From an uncultured Oleiphilus sp. (GTDB lineage: Bacteria > Pseudomonadota > Gammaproteobacteria > Pseudomonadales > Oleiphilaceae), in assembly GCA_913020495.1 (NCBI GenBank), contig CAJWBJ010000027.1, positions 1 to 39,947 of the forward strand: 39,947 nt of DNA, read 5' to 3'. Of this stretch, positions 8,120 through 16,605 are shown piece by piece. The notes below the pieces were generated by a model that ran no database searches, was not told where the DNA came from, and saw only the letters and a list, made by a program, of their open reading frames with translations. How positions within the stretch are numbered: the first letter of the stretch is position 1; each line of letters begins with the position of its first letter. Position numbers and translations under genes: made by a program.

Positions 8120-11100
8120 ATGACAGCTAGACAGAAAATATTAAAGGTTCGACGTCACTATAATCAGTGGGTGGCGAACCAAACGATGGAGGATTACGCG
8201 CTTAGGTTTACTGCTCGAAAAGCACGCACGATGAGCATTAGTCGTGTCGGTAAAACGGCTCTTGGAGCGACGGCATTTTTAGCGCTTGAAAGTATCGCTG
8301 CCGCTGTGACATTAAGCTACGGTTTCGTAAATACCATTGTGGCAATGTTGGTGGTTGCGGCTGTCTTCTTTATCACAGGTTTTCCCATTGCTTACCATTC
8401 AGCTAAACATGGTTTGGATATTGATTTACTTACTCGTGGAGCAGGGTTTGGCTATTTGGGCTCAACGATTACCTCGCTTATTTATGCTTCGTTTACCTTT
8501 ATTTTCTTCGCTATTGAGGCCGCCATTCTGGCGTCAGCCTTAAATGCACTGCTTGGTATTCCTCTATTCGTTGGTTACTTTCTCTGTGCTGTTGCAGTAA
8601 TTCCTATTGTGATGAAAGGCATCACCACGATTAGCCGCTTTCAGGTTGGTACACAAACACTGTGGCTGGTTCTTCAAATAAGCGCCATCTTTATAGTTGT
8701 GTTTTATGAGTTCGAACGCTTAGAAGGCTGGACAGCGTATACACCCCAAGTGCTTCCCGCAGCAAATGAATTCAGTTGGTTGCTATTTGGTGCTGCGGCA
8801 TCCGTTTTTTTTGCTTTAGTCGCTCAAATTGGCGAGCAAGTTGATTATTTACGTTTCTTACCTCCAAAGACTGAAAAAAATAAGCGTGAGTGGTGGTTCT
8901 GGTTGACCCTTGCTGGGCCGGGCTGGATTTTTATTGGTGTGATAAAAATGCTATTCGGCTCATTTGTTGCCTATCTAGCGATTACCGAAGGTGCAGGGTA
9001 TTTCACCGCGAGTGATCCTACTTATATGTATGAACGGGTGTTTAATTACTTAACGCAATCGCCAACGCTTGCCTTGGTTTTAGCTGCCATTATGGTGATT
9101 ATTTCGCAGATGAAAATTAATGTGACGAATGCCTATGCGGGCTCTATTGCATGGTCAAATTTCTTCTCCAGAGCAACGCATAGTCATCCTGGGCGAGTTG
9201 TTTGGCTGGTATTTAATGTGACTATCGCGTTAATTTTGATGGAGCTAGGAATTCATGAGGCCTTGGAAGCTATCTTAGGTGTCTTTGCGATTGTTGCGGT
9301 TAGCTGGTTAGGTTCACTCTCTGCCGACTTACTTATCAATAAACCTTTGGGTTTAAGCCCTTCTTTTGTCGAGTTTAAACGAGGCCATTTGTATGACATT
9401 AACCCCGTAGGGGTTGGCTCAATGTTTCTAGCGACATCGTTAGGTATGATCAGTTATCTGGGTGTTTTTGGTGAGTTAACACGTAATTTAAGTCATTTTG
9501 TTAGTCTGTTGGTTTGTTTTATTGCTGTGCCAGGCATTGCCTGGTTAACGAAAGGTAAATACTACCTAGCTAGACAATCACCTGAACTCATTTCTCTGAT
9601 TGAAAAACACCCCGTTGAAAACCAGAGTCCGGGCTTATTAAAAACTCATCAGTCGATAACCTGTGGTATTTGTGAAAATACCTTCGAATTAGAAGATATG
9701 AGCTATTGTGGCGTTTATGCTCAACCAATCTGTTCTTTATGTTGTTCGCTTGATGTCCGCTGTTTAGATGGCTGTAAACCACACGCTCGTTTGTCTCGTC
9801 AGTTTGCGAACTTCTTAAGGCGGTTTATTTCAGGTAAAGCGGTTCGTTTTGTAAATTCCAGGTTAGGACGTTTTATGGGCTTGTTGTTCATTACGAACCT
9901 GATCAATGCCGCATTACTTGCTTTAGTATATGAGCATATGAGGCCTGCTATTTTGTCAGAACAAGTGGTGCTACAAGAAAGTTTAGTGACCTTGTTTTTT
10001 ATTTTCCTGATCGTAAGTGGCGTCATTTCATGGTTGTTTTTACTTGCACATGAGAGTCGTGTGATTGCCCAGATGGAATCAAACCGACAAACAAGAAAAC
10101 TTATGCGTGAAATTGATGCTCATCAACAGACTGATATGGAGCTACAGGACGCAAAAGAGTCAGCTGAAAAAGCAAACGATGCAAAGAGCCGGTATTTATC
10201 AGGTATCAGCCACGAATTAAGAACCCCTTTGCAGTCTATTCTAGGTTATGCACAGTTACTGTCAGATAAGTCCGATCTGACCGAATCTCAAACCCGAGGC
10301 TTAAACATTATTCATCGGAGTGGGCAGCATTTAGCTGACTTAATCGAAGGCTTATTAGATATCTCTAAAATAGAAGCAGGGCGTTTGGACCTGTATCGTA
10401 ATCGAGTGCAGCTTCCAGAGCTATTAGAGCAACTTGCCAATATGTTCAAAATGCAGGCAACAAATAAAGGTGTTCAACTCAACTTCATCATTCATGACCG
10501 ATTACCTAGCGTGGTGATGGCGGATGAGAAACGGCTTCGCCAGATATTGATTAACCTACTTTCAAATGCTGTTAAATATACTCAGGAAGGTGAAGTTAGT
10601 TTTGAAGTTAGTTATCGCTCACAAGTTGCTGAGTTTACGATCAAGGATACTGGTGCCGGTATTGACGAAGAATATCTGTCTAGAATTTTTGACCCCTTTG
10701 AGCGTGTTAGAAATCTGCAAACGCCCAATGTACAAGGAACGGGTTTGGGTCTTACTATTGTTAAACTATTGACTGAGATTATGGGGGGAGAATTACGGGT
10801 AGATTCTAAGCTAGGTGAGGGGAGTGTTTTTAAAGTATCTTTGATGTTACCTTGGATCAATACGAAAGAAAAAGAAGAGTCTGTGAAAGCTAAAGTTGTG
10901 GGGTATGAGGGCTATCAGCGAATAATTTGCTTAGTTGACGATGACCCTGTTTTACGAGGTTTCCTATCAGATTTACTCATACCATTAGGATTTACAACTT
11001 TAGAAGCATTTGATGCTGAATCTTGTTTGAACTTGCTTGATCAGGCCAAACCTGATTTGTTTTTGATGGATGTTTCCATGCCTGGCAAAAATGGTTTTGA

Positions 11101-11569
11101 ATTGGCAAAAATGCTTCGTGAGCGAGGGGTTCAAGCGCCTATTTTGATGCTATCGGCGAATGCCCACTTACCTAATCAAAGGGCGCCTGACCAGAAGTCT
11201 AATAATTGTGTAGCTTATAGTGACTATTTGGTGAAGCCCATTAGCAATACTGCATTGCTAGATAAATTAGCAGAATATCTAAAACTGAATTGGATCACAC
11301 AGGGGCATCATAGTGATTTGGAATCTGATTTTTCTGATATTGATGATCAGAAGAAGAATAAAAAAGCTTTTGTGATACCTGATCATGCTTTAGTTCGTGA
11401 GCTTAAAGCTTACGCAGAGATGGGCTATCGTAAAGGTGTAGTGCAAACGTTAATACAAGTGCTGGAAGAAGATATAATTAACTCTGAATTGCATAAACAC
11501 CTAGCAGACCTAAGTGCTAACTTTCAATTTGAACAGCTTGCTGCTTGTTTGGAACCGGATAAAAAATGA
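8120..11569 (+). CDS. Hybrid sensor histidine kinase with NCS1-permease-like sensor domain
   Basis: This 1149-residue inner-membrane sensor starts with NQTMEDYALRFTARKAR and about a dozen hydrophobic segments (to about residue 490) that resemble NCS1 nucleobase/cation symporters. It continues with a cluster of eight cysteines (515, 518, 530, 538, 541, 542, 548, 552) plus H555, two more membrane helices (about 584-606 and 622-645), a coiled coil, and HisKA with phospho-acceptor H698 in SGISHELRTP. HATPase_c follows with an N box near 811-822 and GTGLGLTIVK near 873. A receiver with D984 in LFLMDVSMPG and a helical tail complete it. The layout parallels CbrA, where an SLC5-like transporter is fused to a kinase. 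Its place after urtCDE-ureDABCEFG suggests it detects urea, or a purine or hydantoin-type precursor; that is inference. Initiation is poorly marked. It overlaps the response regulator by 4 bp. Confidence 0.88.
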   Translation: MTARQKILKVRRHYNQWVANQTMEDYALRFTARKARTMSISRVGKTALGATAFLALESIAAAVTLSYGFVNTIVAMLVVAAVFFITGFPIAYHSAKHGLDIDLLTRGAGFGYLGSTITSLIYASFTFIFFAIEAAILASALNALLGIPLFVGYFLCAVAVIPIVMKGITTISRFQVGTQTLWLVLQISAIFIVVFYEFERLEGWTAYTPQVLPAANEFSWLLFGAAASVFFALVAQIGEQVDYLRFLPPKTEKNKREWWFWLTLAGPGWIFIGVIKMLFGSFVAYLAITEGAGYFTASDPTYMYERVFNYLTQSPTLALVLAAIMVIISQMKINVTNAYAGSIAWSNFFSRATHSHPGRVVWLVFNVTIALILMELGIHEALEAILGVFAIVAVSWLGSLSADLLINKPLGLSPSFVEFKRGHLYDINPVGVGSMFLATSLGMISYLGVFGELTRNLSHFVSLLVCFIAVPGIAWLTKGKYYLARQSPELISLIEKHPVENQSPGLLKTHQSITCGICENTFELEDMSYCGVYAQPICSLCCSLDVRCLDGCKPHARLSRQFANFLRRFISGKAVRFVNSRLGRFMGLLFITNLINAALLALVYEHMRPAILSEQVVLQESLVTLFFIFLIVSGVISWLFLLAHESRVIAQMESNRQTRKLMREIDAHQQTDMELQDAKESAEKANDAKSRYLSGISHELRTPLQSILGYAQLLSDKSDLTESQTRGLNIIHRSGQHLADLIEGLLDISKIEAGRLDLYRNRVQLPELLEQLANMFKMQATNKGVQLNFIIHDRLPSVVMADEKRLRQILINLLSNAVKYTQEGEVSFEVSYRSQVAEFTIKDTGAGIDEEYLSRIFDPFERVRNLQTPNVQGTGLGLTIVKLLTEIMGGELRVDSKLGEGSVFKVSLMLPWINTKEKEESVKAKVVGYEGYQRIICLVDDDPVLRGFLSDLLIPLGFTTLEAFDAESCLNLLDQAKPDLFLMDVSMPGKNGFELAKMLRERGVQAPILMLSANAHLPNQRAPDQKSNNCVAYSDYLVKPISNTALLDKLAEYLKLNWITQGHHSDLESDFSDIDDQKKNKKAFVIPDHALVRELKAYAEMGYRKGVVQTLIQVLEEDIINSELHKHLADLSANFQFEQLAACLEPDKK

Positions 11570-12477
11570 ACACATTGACACATACAGATATTGTACTTGT
11601 GGTGGACGATTCGCCAGATGCGCTTAGTTTAATTAATGATGCATTAGAAGTTGAAGGTTTGGATGTACTTGTCGCACTAGAGGGGCGTCAAGCTTTAACA
11701 ATCGCTAAACGAATTCGCCCTGATGTCATATTGCTTGATGCTGTCATGCCCGTTATGGATGGCTTTGAAACCTGTAAACAGTTGAAATTAAATTCAGACC
11801 TTGCGGATATTCCTGTTATTTTTATGACCGGTTTATCTGACACAGATGATATTGTAAAAGGTTTAGAAGTGGGTGGTGTTGATTATTTAATAAAACCTAT
11901 CAACCCGGCAGAACTTATCGCAAGGATGAAGGTTCATTTAAAAAATGCGAGGCTGACCAAAAGTGCACAGTCAGCATTGGATAGTACTGGTCAACACTTA
12001 TTTACTGCCACAAATGAGGGGGAGGTCCGGTGGGCAACTCCTCAAACCTATGCTTTGTTTGCAAAGGCTAAAGTTGACGGGTATGACTTAAGTGGCACTT
12101 TTGTTTCGCAATTAGCGGCATGGATGTTCGGCACTCTTAAGCCGGGTGACATATTGATATTAAAGGGCTTGGATTACCCTCTTTCAATTCGTTTTGTCGG
12201 CCAGCATAGTAGTGGGGATCGTTTGATAAAATTGATAGATGGTAATCGGCCTATTGAAGCAGCGTTGCTCAGGGCTAAACTGGACTTAACTGAACGTGAA
12301 GCAGAAGTACTATTCTGGATTGCGAATGGGAAAACAAATCGTGATACTGCTGAAATACTTGCTATGAGTCCTCGTACAGTAAATAAACATCTTGAAATGA
12401 TTTTCCCTAAACTAGGTGTCGAAAACAGAACCGCTGCAGCAGGTATTGCACTCAGGTTACTATCAGAGAGTTTCTAG
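11566..12477 (+). CDS. LuxR-family response regulator (REC-linker-HTH)
   Basis: This is the cognate response regulator of the upstream hybrid kinase, 303 residues. The N-terminal receiver has the acidic pair D14-D15, phospho-acceptor D58 in VILLDAVMP and conserved K110 in YLIKP. Residues about 125-235 form a middle region of uncertain fold, possibly PAS-like. The C-terminus is a LuxR/GerE helix-turn-helix: LTEREAEVLFWIANGKTNRD then RTVNKHLEMIFPKLGVENR. The start overlaps the kinase stop (ATGA), so the two are co-translated. It is likely to control the adjacent urea genes, but no operator could be identified. Its TAG stop lies in a CTAG that is also the stop of the convergent gene. Confidence 0.9.
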   Translation: MNTLTHTDIVLVVDDSPDALSLINDALEVEGLDVLVALEGRQALTIAKRIRPDVILLDAVMPVMDGFETCKQLKLNSDLADIPVIFMTGLSDTDDIVKGLEVGGVDYLIKPINPAELIARMKVHLKNARLTKSAQSALDSTGQHLFTATNEGEVRWATPQTYALFAKAKVDGYDLSGTFVSQLAAWMFGTLKPGDILILKGLDYPLSIRFVGQHSSGDRLIKLIDGNRPIEAALLRAKLDLTEREAEVLFWIANGKTNRDTAEILAMSPRTVNKHLEMIFPKLGVENRTAAAGIALRLLSESF

Positions 12478-14570
12478 TCGCCTTCGCTAAAATCATAATT
12501 CATTTCAGCAGCGGGTGCTTGTAAGTAATACCCTTGAATATAGTTTACTCCTGCCTGCCATAAAGTTGATAACAATGATGCGCTTTCAACTAAAGGAACA
12601 ATGGTTATTTTACCCATTGATTGTAGCGTTTGAATCATTTCTTTAGCGTGTTCTTTTTCTTCATCACCTTTTTGCATATCTTTAGTAAAAGAACCTTCCA
12701 GTTTAATGTATTCAGGCTCAATGTGCTTAAGTAAATTAAAGGGTTTTAAAGCGTGCCCGAATTGGTTGATTGACATTTTACAGTGCAAAGTATTAATGCC
12801 TTTTGCAAATTCTTTTGCTTGTTTCATATAGCTGATAGCACTGGCTTCTGAGACCTGGAAGATTAGTGAGTCTCCAGGGAGTCTCGCTGCTTTCAAGGCC
12901 ACATTCAGCCATGATGTAAAGGTTTTGTCTTGTAGTGTTTCTGAGGTCAGGTTAATAAATAGCTTTGTTTCATGACCTTTGGATCTATGCTCGCTAAGGT
13001 GCTTGATAGTTTGTAATATTACCCATTTATCAACTTTGTTGGCCATCATGCTTGGACCTGTTGGCGGCAAGAAATCATAAGGTGATATCTCTTCTCCTTC
13101 ACTATTAAGCATTCTGATGAATGCCTCGTAATGCTCATCTCCTTGGCCTCGGAGGCTAATAATAGGCTGAAAAAGTAGTTTAAATTTATTACTATCCAAA
13201 GCGTCCTGAATTAGGCTTGTGGCAATGTCATGATCATCTGAGAATGAATCTTTCTTTGGTGTATAAAGACGTACGCCATTGCCATTTTCATGGCCTTCCT
13301 GTTCTTTAACTTCTTGTGCCGCAGTTTGTGCCCGGCCAAGAATATCATTGCTGTCAGGGGCATTCTCAGTAATTAAGGTGGCACCAATACTCAGTGTAAT
13401 CTGTAAGGTTTTTCCTTCAATTTCGAATAGGTGGTCTTCGATTGTTTTTCGGTAAATTTCAGCTAATTCCAGCATGTCATTACTGTTTTTTGTTGATGCA
13501 ATAACACCAAATACGTCATCACTTAATCGTGCTAATGAGTAAGTTTCATTCGTATGCTCATCTAAAGTATGAGCTAGGTCTCGAAGCATTAAATCCGCAT
13601 CTGCCATACCCAAATCTGTTTTGATCTTTTGGAACTTATCAATAGATAAATACAGCACGGCTGCAGGTGTATGATTATGTACCGCTATTTCTTTGGCTGT
13701 GTGTAGGTGCTCCATAAAATACTGGCGATTGTGCAGACCGGTTAATAAGTCTTGCTGGCTCATTTCTTTTATTTTTTCTTGTAACTCAACGCTATCTTGC
13801 TCTGGCCTGATAATAACCTGTAAGCAACGTTCTCCATCATAGCTTGCTTCCGATAAACTCATCGTTACATTAATTTCGGTACCATCTTCTCTAACTGTGG
13901 TGCTATTAATTTCAGCGATTGGTTCAAAAGTATTACTTTCGGTAAATAGTTTGGAGAAATCTTTAAAGCTTTTTTGAGCATCAGATGACAAGGTATCCAG
14001 AACAGGTACGCAGATCATTTCATCGATATCGTCATAACCCAAAAAATCCATATATGATGTATTCGCGTAAATGTGCATGCCATCACTAATATAGGCAATT
14101 GCATCTTTTGAACTGTCTAGCAATAATTCACAGCGGTGCTCTACATCGTGAATTTGGACTTCCATCAAATGTAATTTTTTGCGGATTATACGATTTTCTA
14201 GTTCTCGTCGAATGGCAACCACAATATGTTTTTCATTTTCGAAAGGGATGACATCTTTTGCCCCCGCTTTTATATGATTAACAGTATTGTCGTGATCATA
14301 GTTTTGGCTAAGGACAATAAAAGGGATGTCCCGATCTTTTTTCTGAATATAAATTAATGCCTGATCTAAATCGAAGTCAGCTTCTTCTTCTCTTGCGAGA
14401 AATAAGTCCCAAGATTGTTCTTCAAGTGCTGCGATTAAATCTTCTTCATCATCAATGCGTTTTGCGCGCGTCGGTATCCCGGCGTTGCGTAGCAAGCTGA
14501 CCATTTTTTCGGCATCATTCTCTGATTTATCGAGAATTAATAAAAATATAGTTTCTTTTGTTCTGCTCAT
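12474..14570 (-). CDS. FimX-like REC-PAS-GGDEF-EAL protein, degenerate catalytic motifs
   Basis: This cytoplasmic signalling protein has 698 residues, close to the 691 of Pseudomonas FimX and with the same domain order. Residues 1-125 resemble a receiver but have no aspartate where phosphorylation would occur (AREEE at 59-63). A PAS domain follows at about 145-260, then a GGDEF domain whose active-site motif is LSDDVF (349-354) and an EAL domain with EAF (482-484) and NQFG (602-605) in place of DDFG; K623 is kept in IKLEGSF. Neither c-di-GMP synthesis nor hydrolysis is expected; c-di-GMP binding and control of type IV pili, as in FimX, are likely by analogy. The gene upstream in the same orientation encodes a PilZ-like protein. 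Confidence 0.82.
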   Translation of the reverse strand: MSRTKETIFLLILDKSENDAEKMVSLLRNAGIPTRAKRIDDEEDLIAALEEQSWDLFLAREEEADFDLDQALIYIQKKDRDIPFIVLSQNYDHDNTVNHIKAGAKDVIPFENEKHIVVAIRRELENRIIRKKLHLMEVQIHDVEHRCELLLDSSKDAIAYISDGMHIYANTSYMDFLGYDDIDEMICVPVLDTLSSDAQKSFKDFSKLFTESNTFEPIAEINSTTVREDGTEINVTMSLSEASYDGERCLQVIIRPEQDSVELQEKIKEMSQQDLLTGLHNRQYFMEHLHTAKEIAVHNHTPAAVLYLSIDKFQKIKTDLGMADADLMLRDLAHTLDEHTNETYSLARLSDDVFGVIASTKNSNDMLELAEIYRKTIEDHLFEIEGKTLQITLSIGATLITENAPDSNDILGRAQTAAQEVKEQEGHENGNGVRLYTPKKDSFSDDHDIATSLIQDALDSNKFKLLFQPIISLRGQGDEHYEAFIRMLNSEGEEISPYDFLPPTGPSMMANKVDKWVILQTIKHLSEHRSKGHETKLFINLTSETLQDKTFTSWLNVALKAARLPGDSLIFQVSEASAISYMKQAKEFAKGINTLHCKMSINQFGHALKPFNLLKHIEPEYIKLEGSFTKDMQKGDEEKEHAKEMIQTLQSMGKITIVPLVESASLLSTLWQAGVNYIQGYYLQAPAAEMNYDFSEGD

Positions 14571-14623
14571 TGCTTAGTAATATTCTCAGTATTGTTCAAG
14601 TTCGGTTGGTGATATTCAGAAAT

Positions 14624-16423
14624 TTATAGTGTTGGCCATAGAGAATCGAAATCATCTTCAGACTCTTTAGGGCTATTAGTTTTGTTAAGCATATTTTCAC
14701 CTTTGAATTGAGCACTTTCTGATAATTCAAACTGGCTAAAGCTACCCGTAGCAGAAACTCGTTTTTCTAACTGGCATTTGTTTTCAGTATCGCTTAATTT
14801 TATTGACACTTTATGACCTGATTGAAAAGGAAGTCGAGGCGTGATTAATGTCGCCGGTTGGCCTATTCCACTTAATTCAGGCAATAGCATGCCTCGTAAA
14901 AATTCACTAGGGTCGCCAGTTCGGTTTAATAACTGAACCCCACAAGGTTGTGCATTGGGTGCTAATAATTCAATGCCAATTTGGGTGCCTTTTTTCTTAA
15001 TGTGACGAATCCAACGGACTACAGCAATGCTCCAAGCCTGATTGTCTGTTTCTCTTAAACATATGATTTCACCAGCCTGAATATTTTTAGGTACTTCGCC
15101 TGACCATTGAAGGCAGTATCCGCCGGGGCTTGTATTGATTAGTGGTATAGAATAATGAGGGTAGCTTTCGTTGCTTTTATCAACAGGGCGGTTAAACGAT
15201 ATGTCAGAACCTACAGGTGTTGTTGGGCTTGCAGAGTGCCCACCAGTATCATAAGCCCCTGACCAGGCATCACCTTGATGTTTAGCTCGAGTTAGAAAAA
15301 TATTGTCATCACTATTAATTTTTGAAACATTTCGATGCAGCATTTGAGTATGAAACTCGACTTCTCCTGAAGTATAAAAATGAGACGCACTTAAACCAAT
15401 ACATAAATTTAGCGAACCCTGATTAGCAATGCGTTTAAATGTTCGTTTGGTAAGGATGCCGAATGCTTGATTCAGATGATTGATCAGCACATCAGATAAG
15501 CCCTTAGGGGATGTTAGATGAGAGCTGCCATCACCTTGTTTCTTCTGGAGTGAACTGAGGTGTTCTGTTAACCGATCAACTAGCTCTGCTGTGTCAAAAC
15601 CATAGTAATGCTCAGTTAAGGTATTGTGTAGCAAGCTACGATATCGTGGTGGTAAGTCTTGTTCCATATTAATAACGAAGACAGAGTTCGCAGAGTATTC
15701 AGCGCCTGCTTCAACATAATCGGACCAAATTTCAAATGCGTCATAAACTAATTGAATATCAGATTGTCTGAGTTGGTTAGGTCGACAGCAGCTTAGTAAT
15801 AGATTTTGCTTATATGCCTGATCTATGCGTGTTTCTTGAAGGTGCTTGTTTTCTTCATCGGTAATAATATATTTAAGTAGGCTAACGGTTTCAGCAAATT
15901 TAAAAACAAGATGCATATCAAGCCAAATACCTTTTGGCGGAGGCGAATACAGCTGATTAGCCCTCAGTAATACCACTCCGTACTCAGAGATCATTCTGTG
16001 AGCAGCGCAGGAGAAATTTCTTCGAGTTTTTTCATTTGCTATTTGAGGTGCTGAATCAAACATGACTATTTTATAGCCACTCGCTAAATGTATTTGTATT
16101 GCTTGAGCTAAATTAGCAACTTTTTGCTGTTTGTCTGATAAAACAATTGATTGATTGAGAAAATGTTTTGAAAGTTCCTGGCAAACATAATGGATGGGCT
16201 TACGCATTATTTCCAATAGCTGAGAGCGGATATTTGGTGAAATTATTAGCTTATTGAGTTCTATAATTGCTTGATATAATTGGCGAGAAGTTTCGCCGAT
16301 ATTTGCCATGGGCAAGTTTTTTACCCACAGCTTCATTGCCGTTGGTGTGTGGTCGGTAAAAGATAAACTCGTTAGAGTTTGTTCTGGTACGGATATGTTT
16401 AATTTTATTTCAGGGCCAAGCAT
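14624..16423 (-). CDS. PilZ-like domain protein next to the FimX-like gene
   Basis: A protein of 599 residues with no signal peptide or membrane helix. The first 380 residues are mostly helical and I recognise no catalytic domain in them. Residues about 405-490 look like a PilZ barrel: NTSPGG (430-435) fits the [D/N]xSxxG motif, and WSIAVVRWIRHIKKKGTQIGIEL fits the strands that follow. The usual RxxxR motif before it is not apparent, so c-di-GMP binding is uncertain. A low-complexity acidic tail ends DSLWPTL. The gene lies 53 bp upstream of the FimX-like gene on the same strand, an arrangement I recall from Pseudomonas (PA4958-PA4959). A role in c-di-GMP-linked motility is inference. Confidence 0.7.
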   Translation of the reverse strand: MLGPEIKLNISVPEQTLTSLSFTDHTPTAMKLWVKNLPMANIGETSRQLYQAIIELNKLIISPNIRSQLLEIMRKPIHYVCQELSKHFLNQSIVLSDKQQKVANLAQAIQIHLASGYKIVMFDSAPQIANEKTRRNFSCAAHRMISEYGVVLLRANQLYSPPPKGIWLDMHLVFKFAETVSLLKYIITDEENKHLQETRIDQAYKQNLLLSCCRPNQLRQSDIQLVYDAFEIWSDYVEAGAEYSANSVFVINMEQDLPPRYRSLLHNTLTEHYYGFDTAELVDRLTEHLSSLQKKQGDGSSHLTSPKGLSDVLINHLNQAFGILTKRTFKRIANQGSLNLCIGLSASHFYTSGEVEFHTQMLHRNVSKINSDDNIFLTRAKHQGDAWSGAYDTGGHSASPTTPVGSDISFNRPVDKSNESYPHYSIPLINTSPGGYCLQWSGEVPKNIQAGEIICLRETDNQAWSIAVVRWIRHIKKKGTQIGIELLAPNAQPCGVQLLNRTGDPSEFLRGMLLPELSGIGQPATLITPRLPFQSGHKVSIKLSDTENKCQLEKRVSATGSFSQFELSESAQFKGENMLNKTNSPKESEDDFDSLWPTL

Positions 16424-16462
16424 TCAGTGTTCCGACTCATGTTCAAAATATTGGTAAGTATG

Positions 16463-16507
16463 TTGCGACTCTTCACTCTAAATATGTTAGAAAAAAATGA
16501 GTCGCAA
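16463..16507. promoter_or_regulatory. 9-bp perfect inverted repeat upstream of the PilZ-like gene
   Basis: TTGCGACTC (16463-16471) and GAGTCGCAA (16499-16507) are exact inverted copies separated by 27 AT-rich bases. They lie 40-84 bases before the start of the 599-residue protein gene and about 100 bases after epmB (both - strand). There is no T run after the stem on either strand, so it is not a standard terminator. An operator made of two half-sites or a leader hairpin is possible. Confidence 0.35.
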
Positions 16508-16605
16508 AAGCGCTTATAGTTAGCATAGCAGGGATTACAATAAAGTCTTGAAGTTGAGGAATAATCTTAAGAAAAAATTAGTGGCGTAATTAATGGCTGT
16601 TTGTA

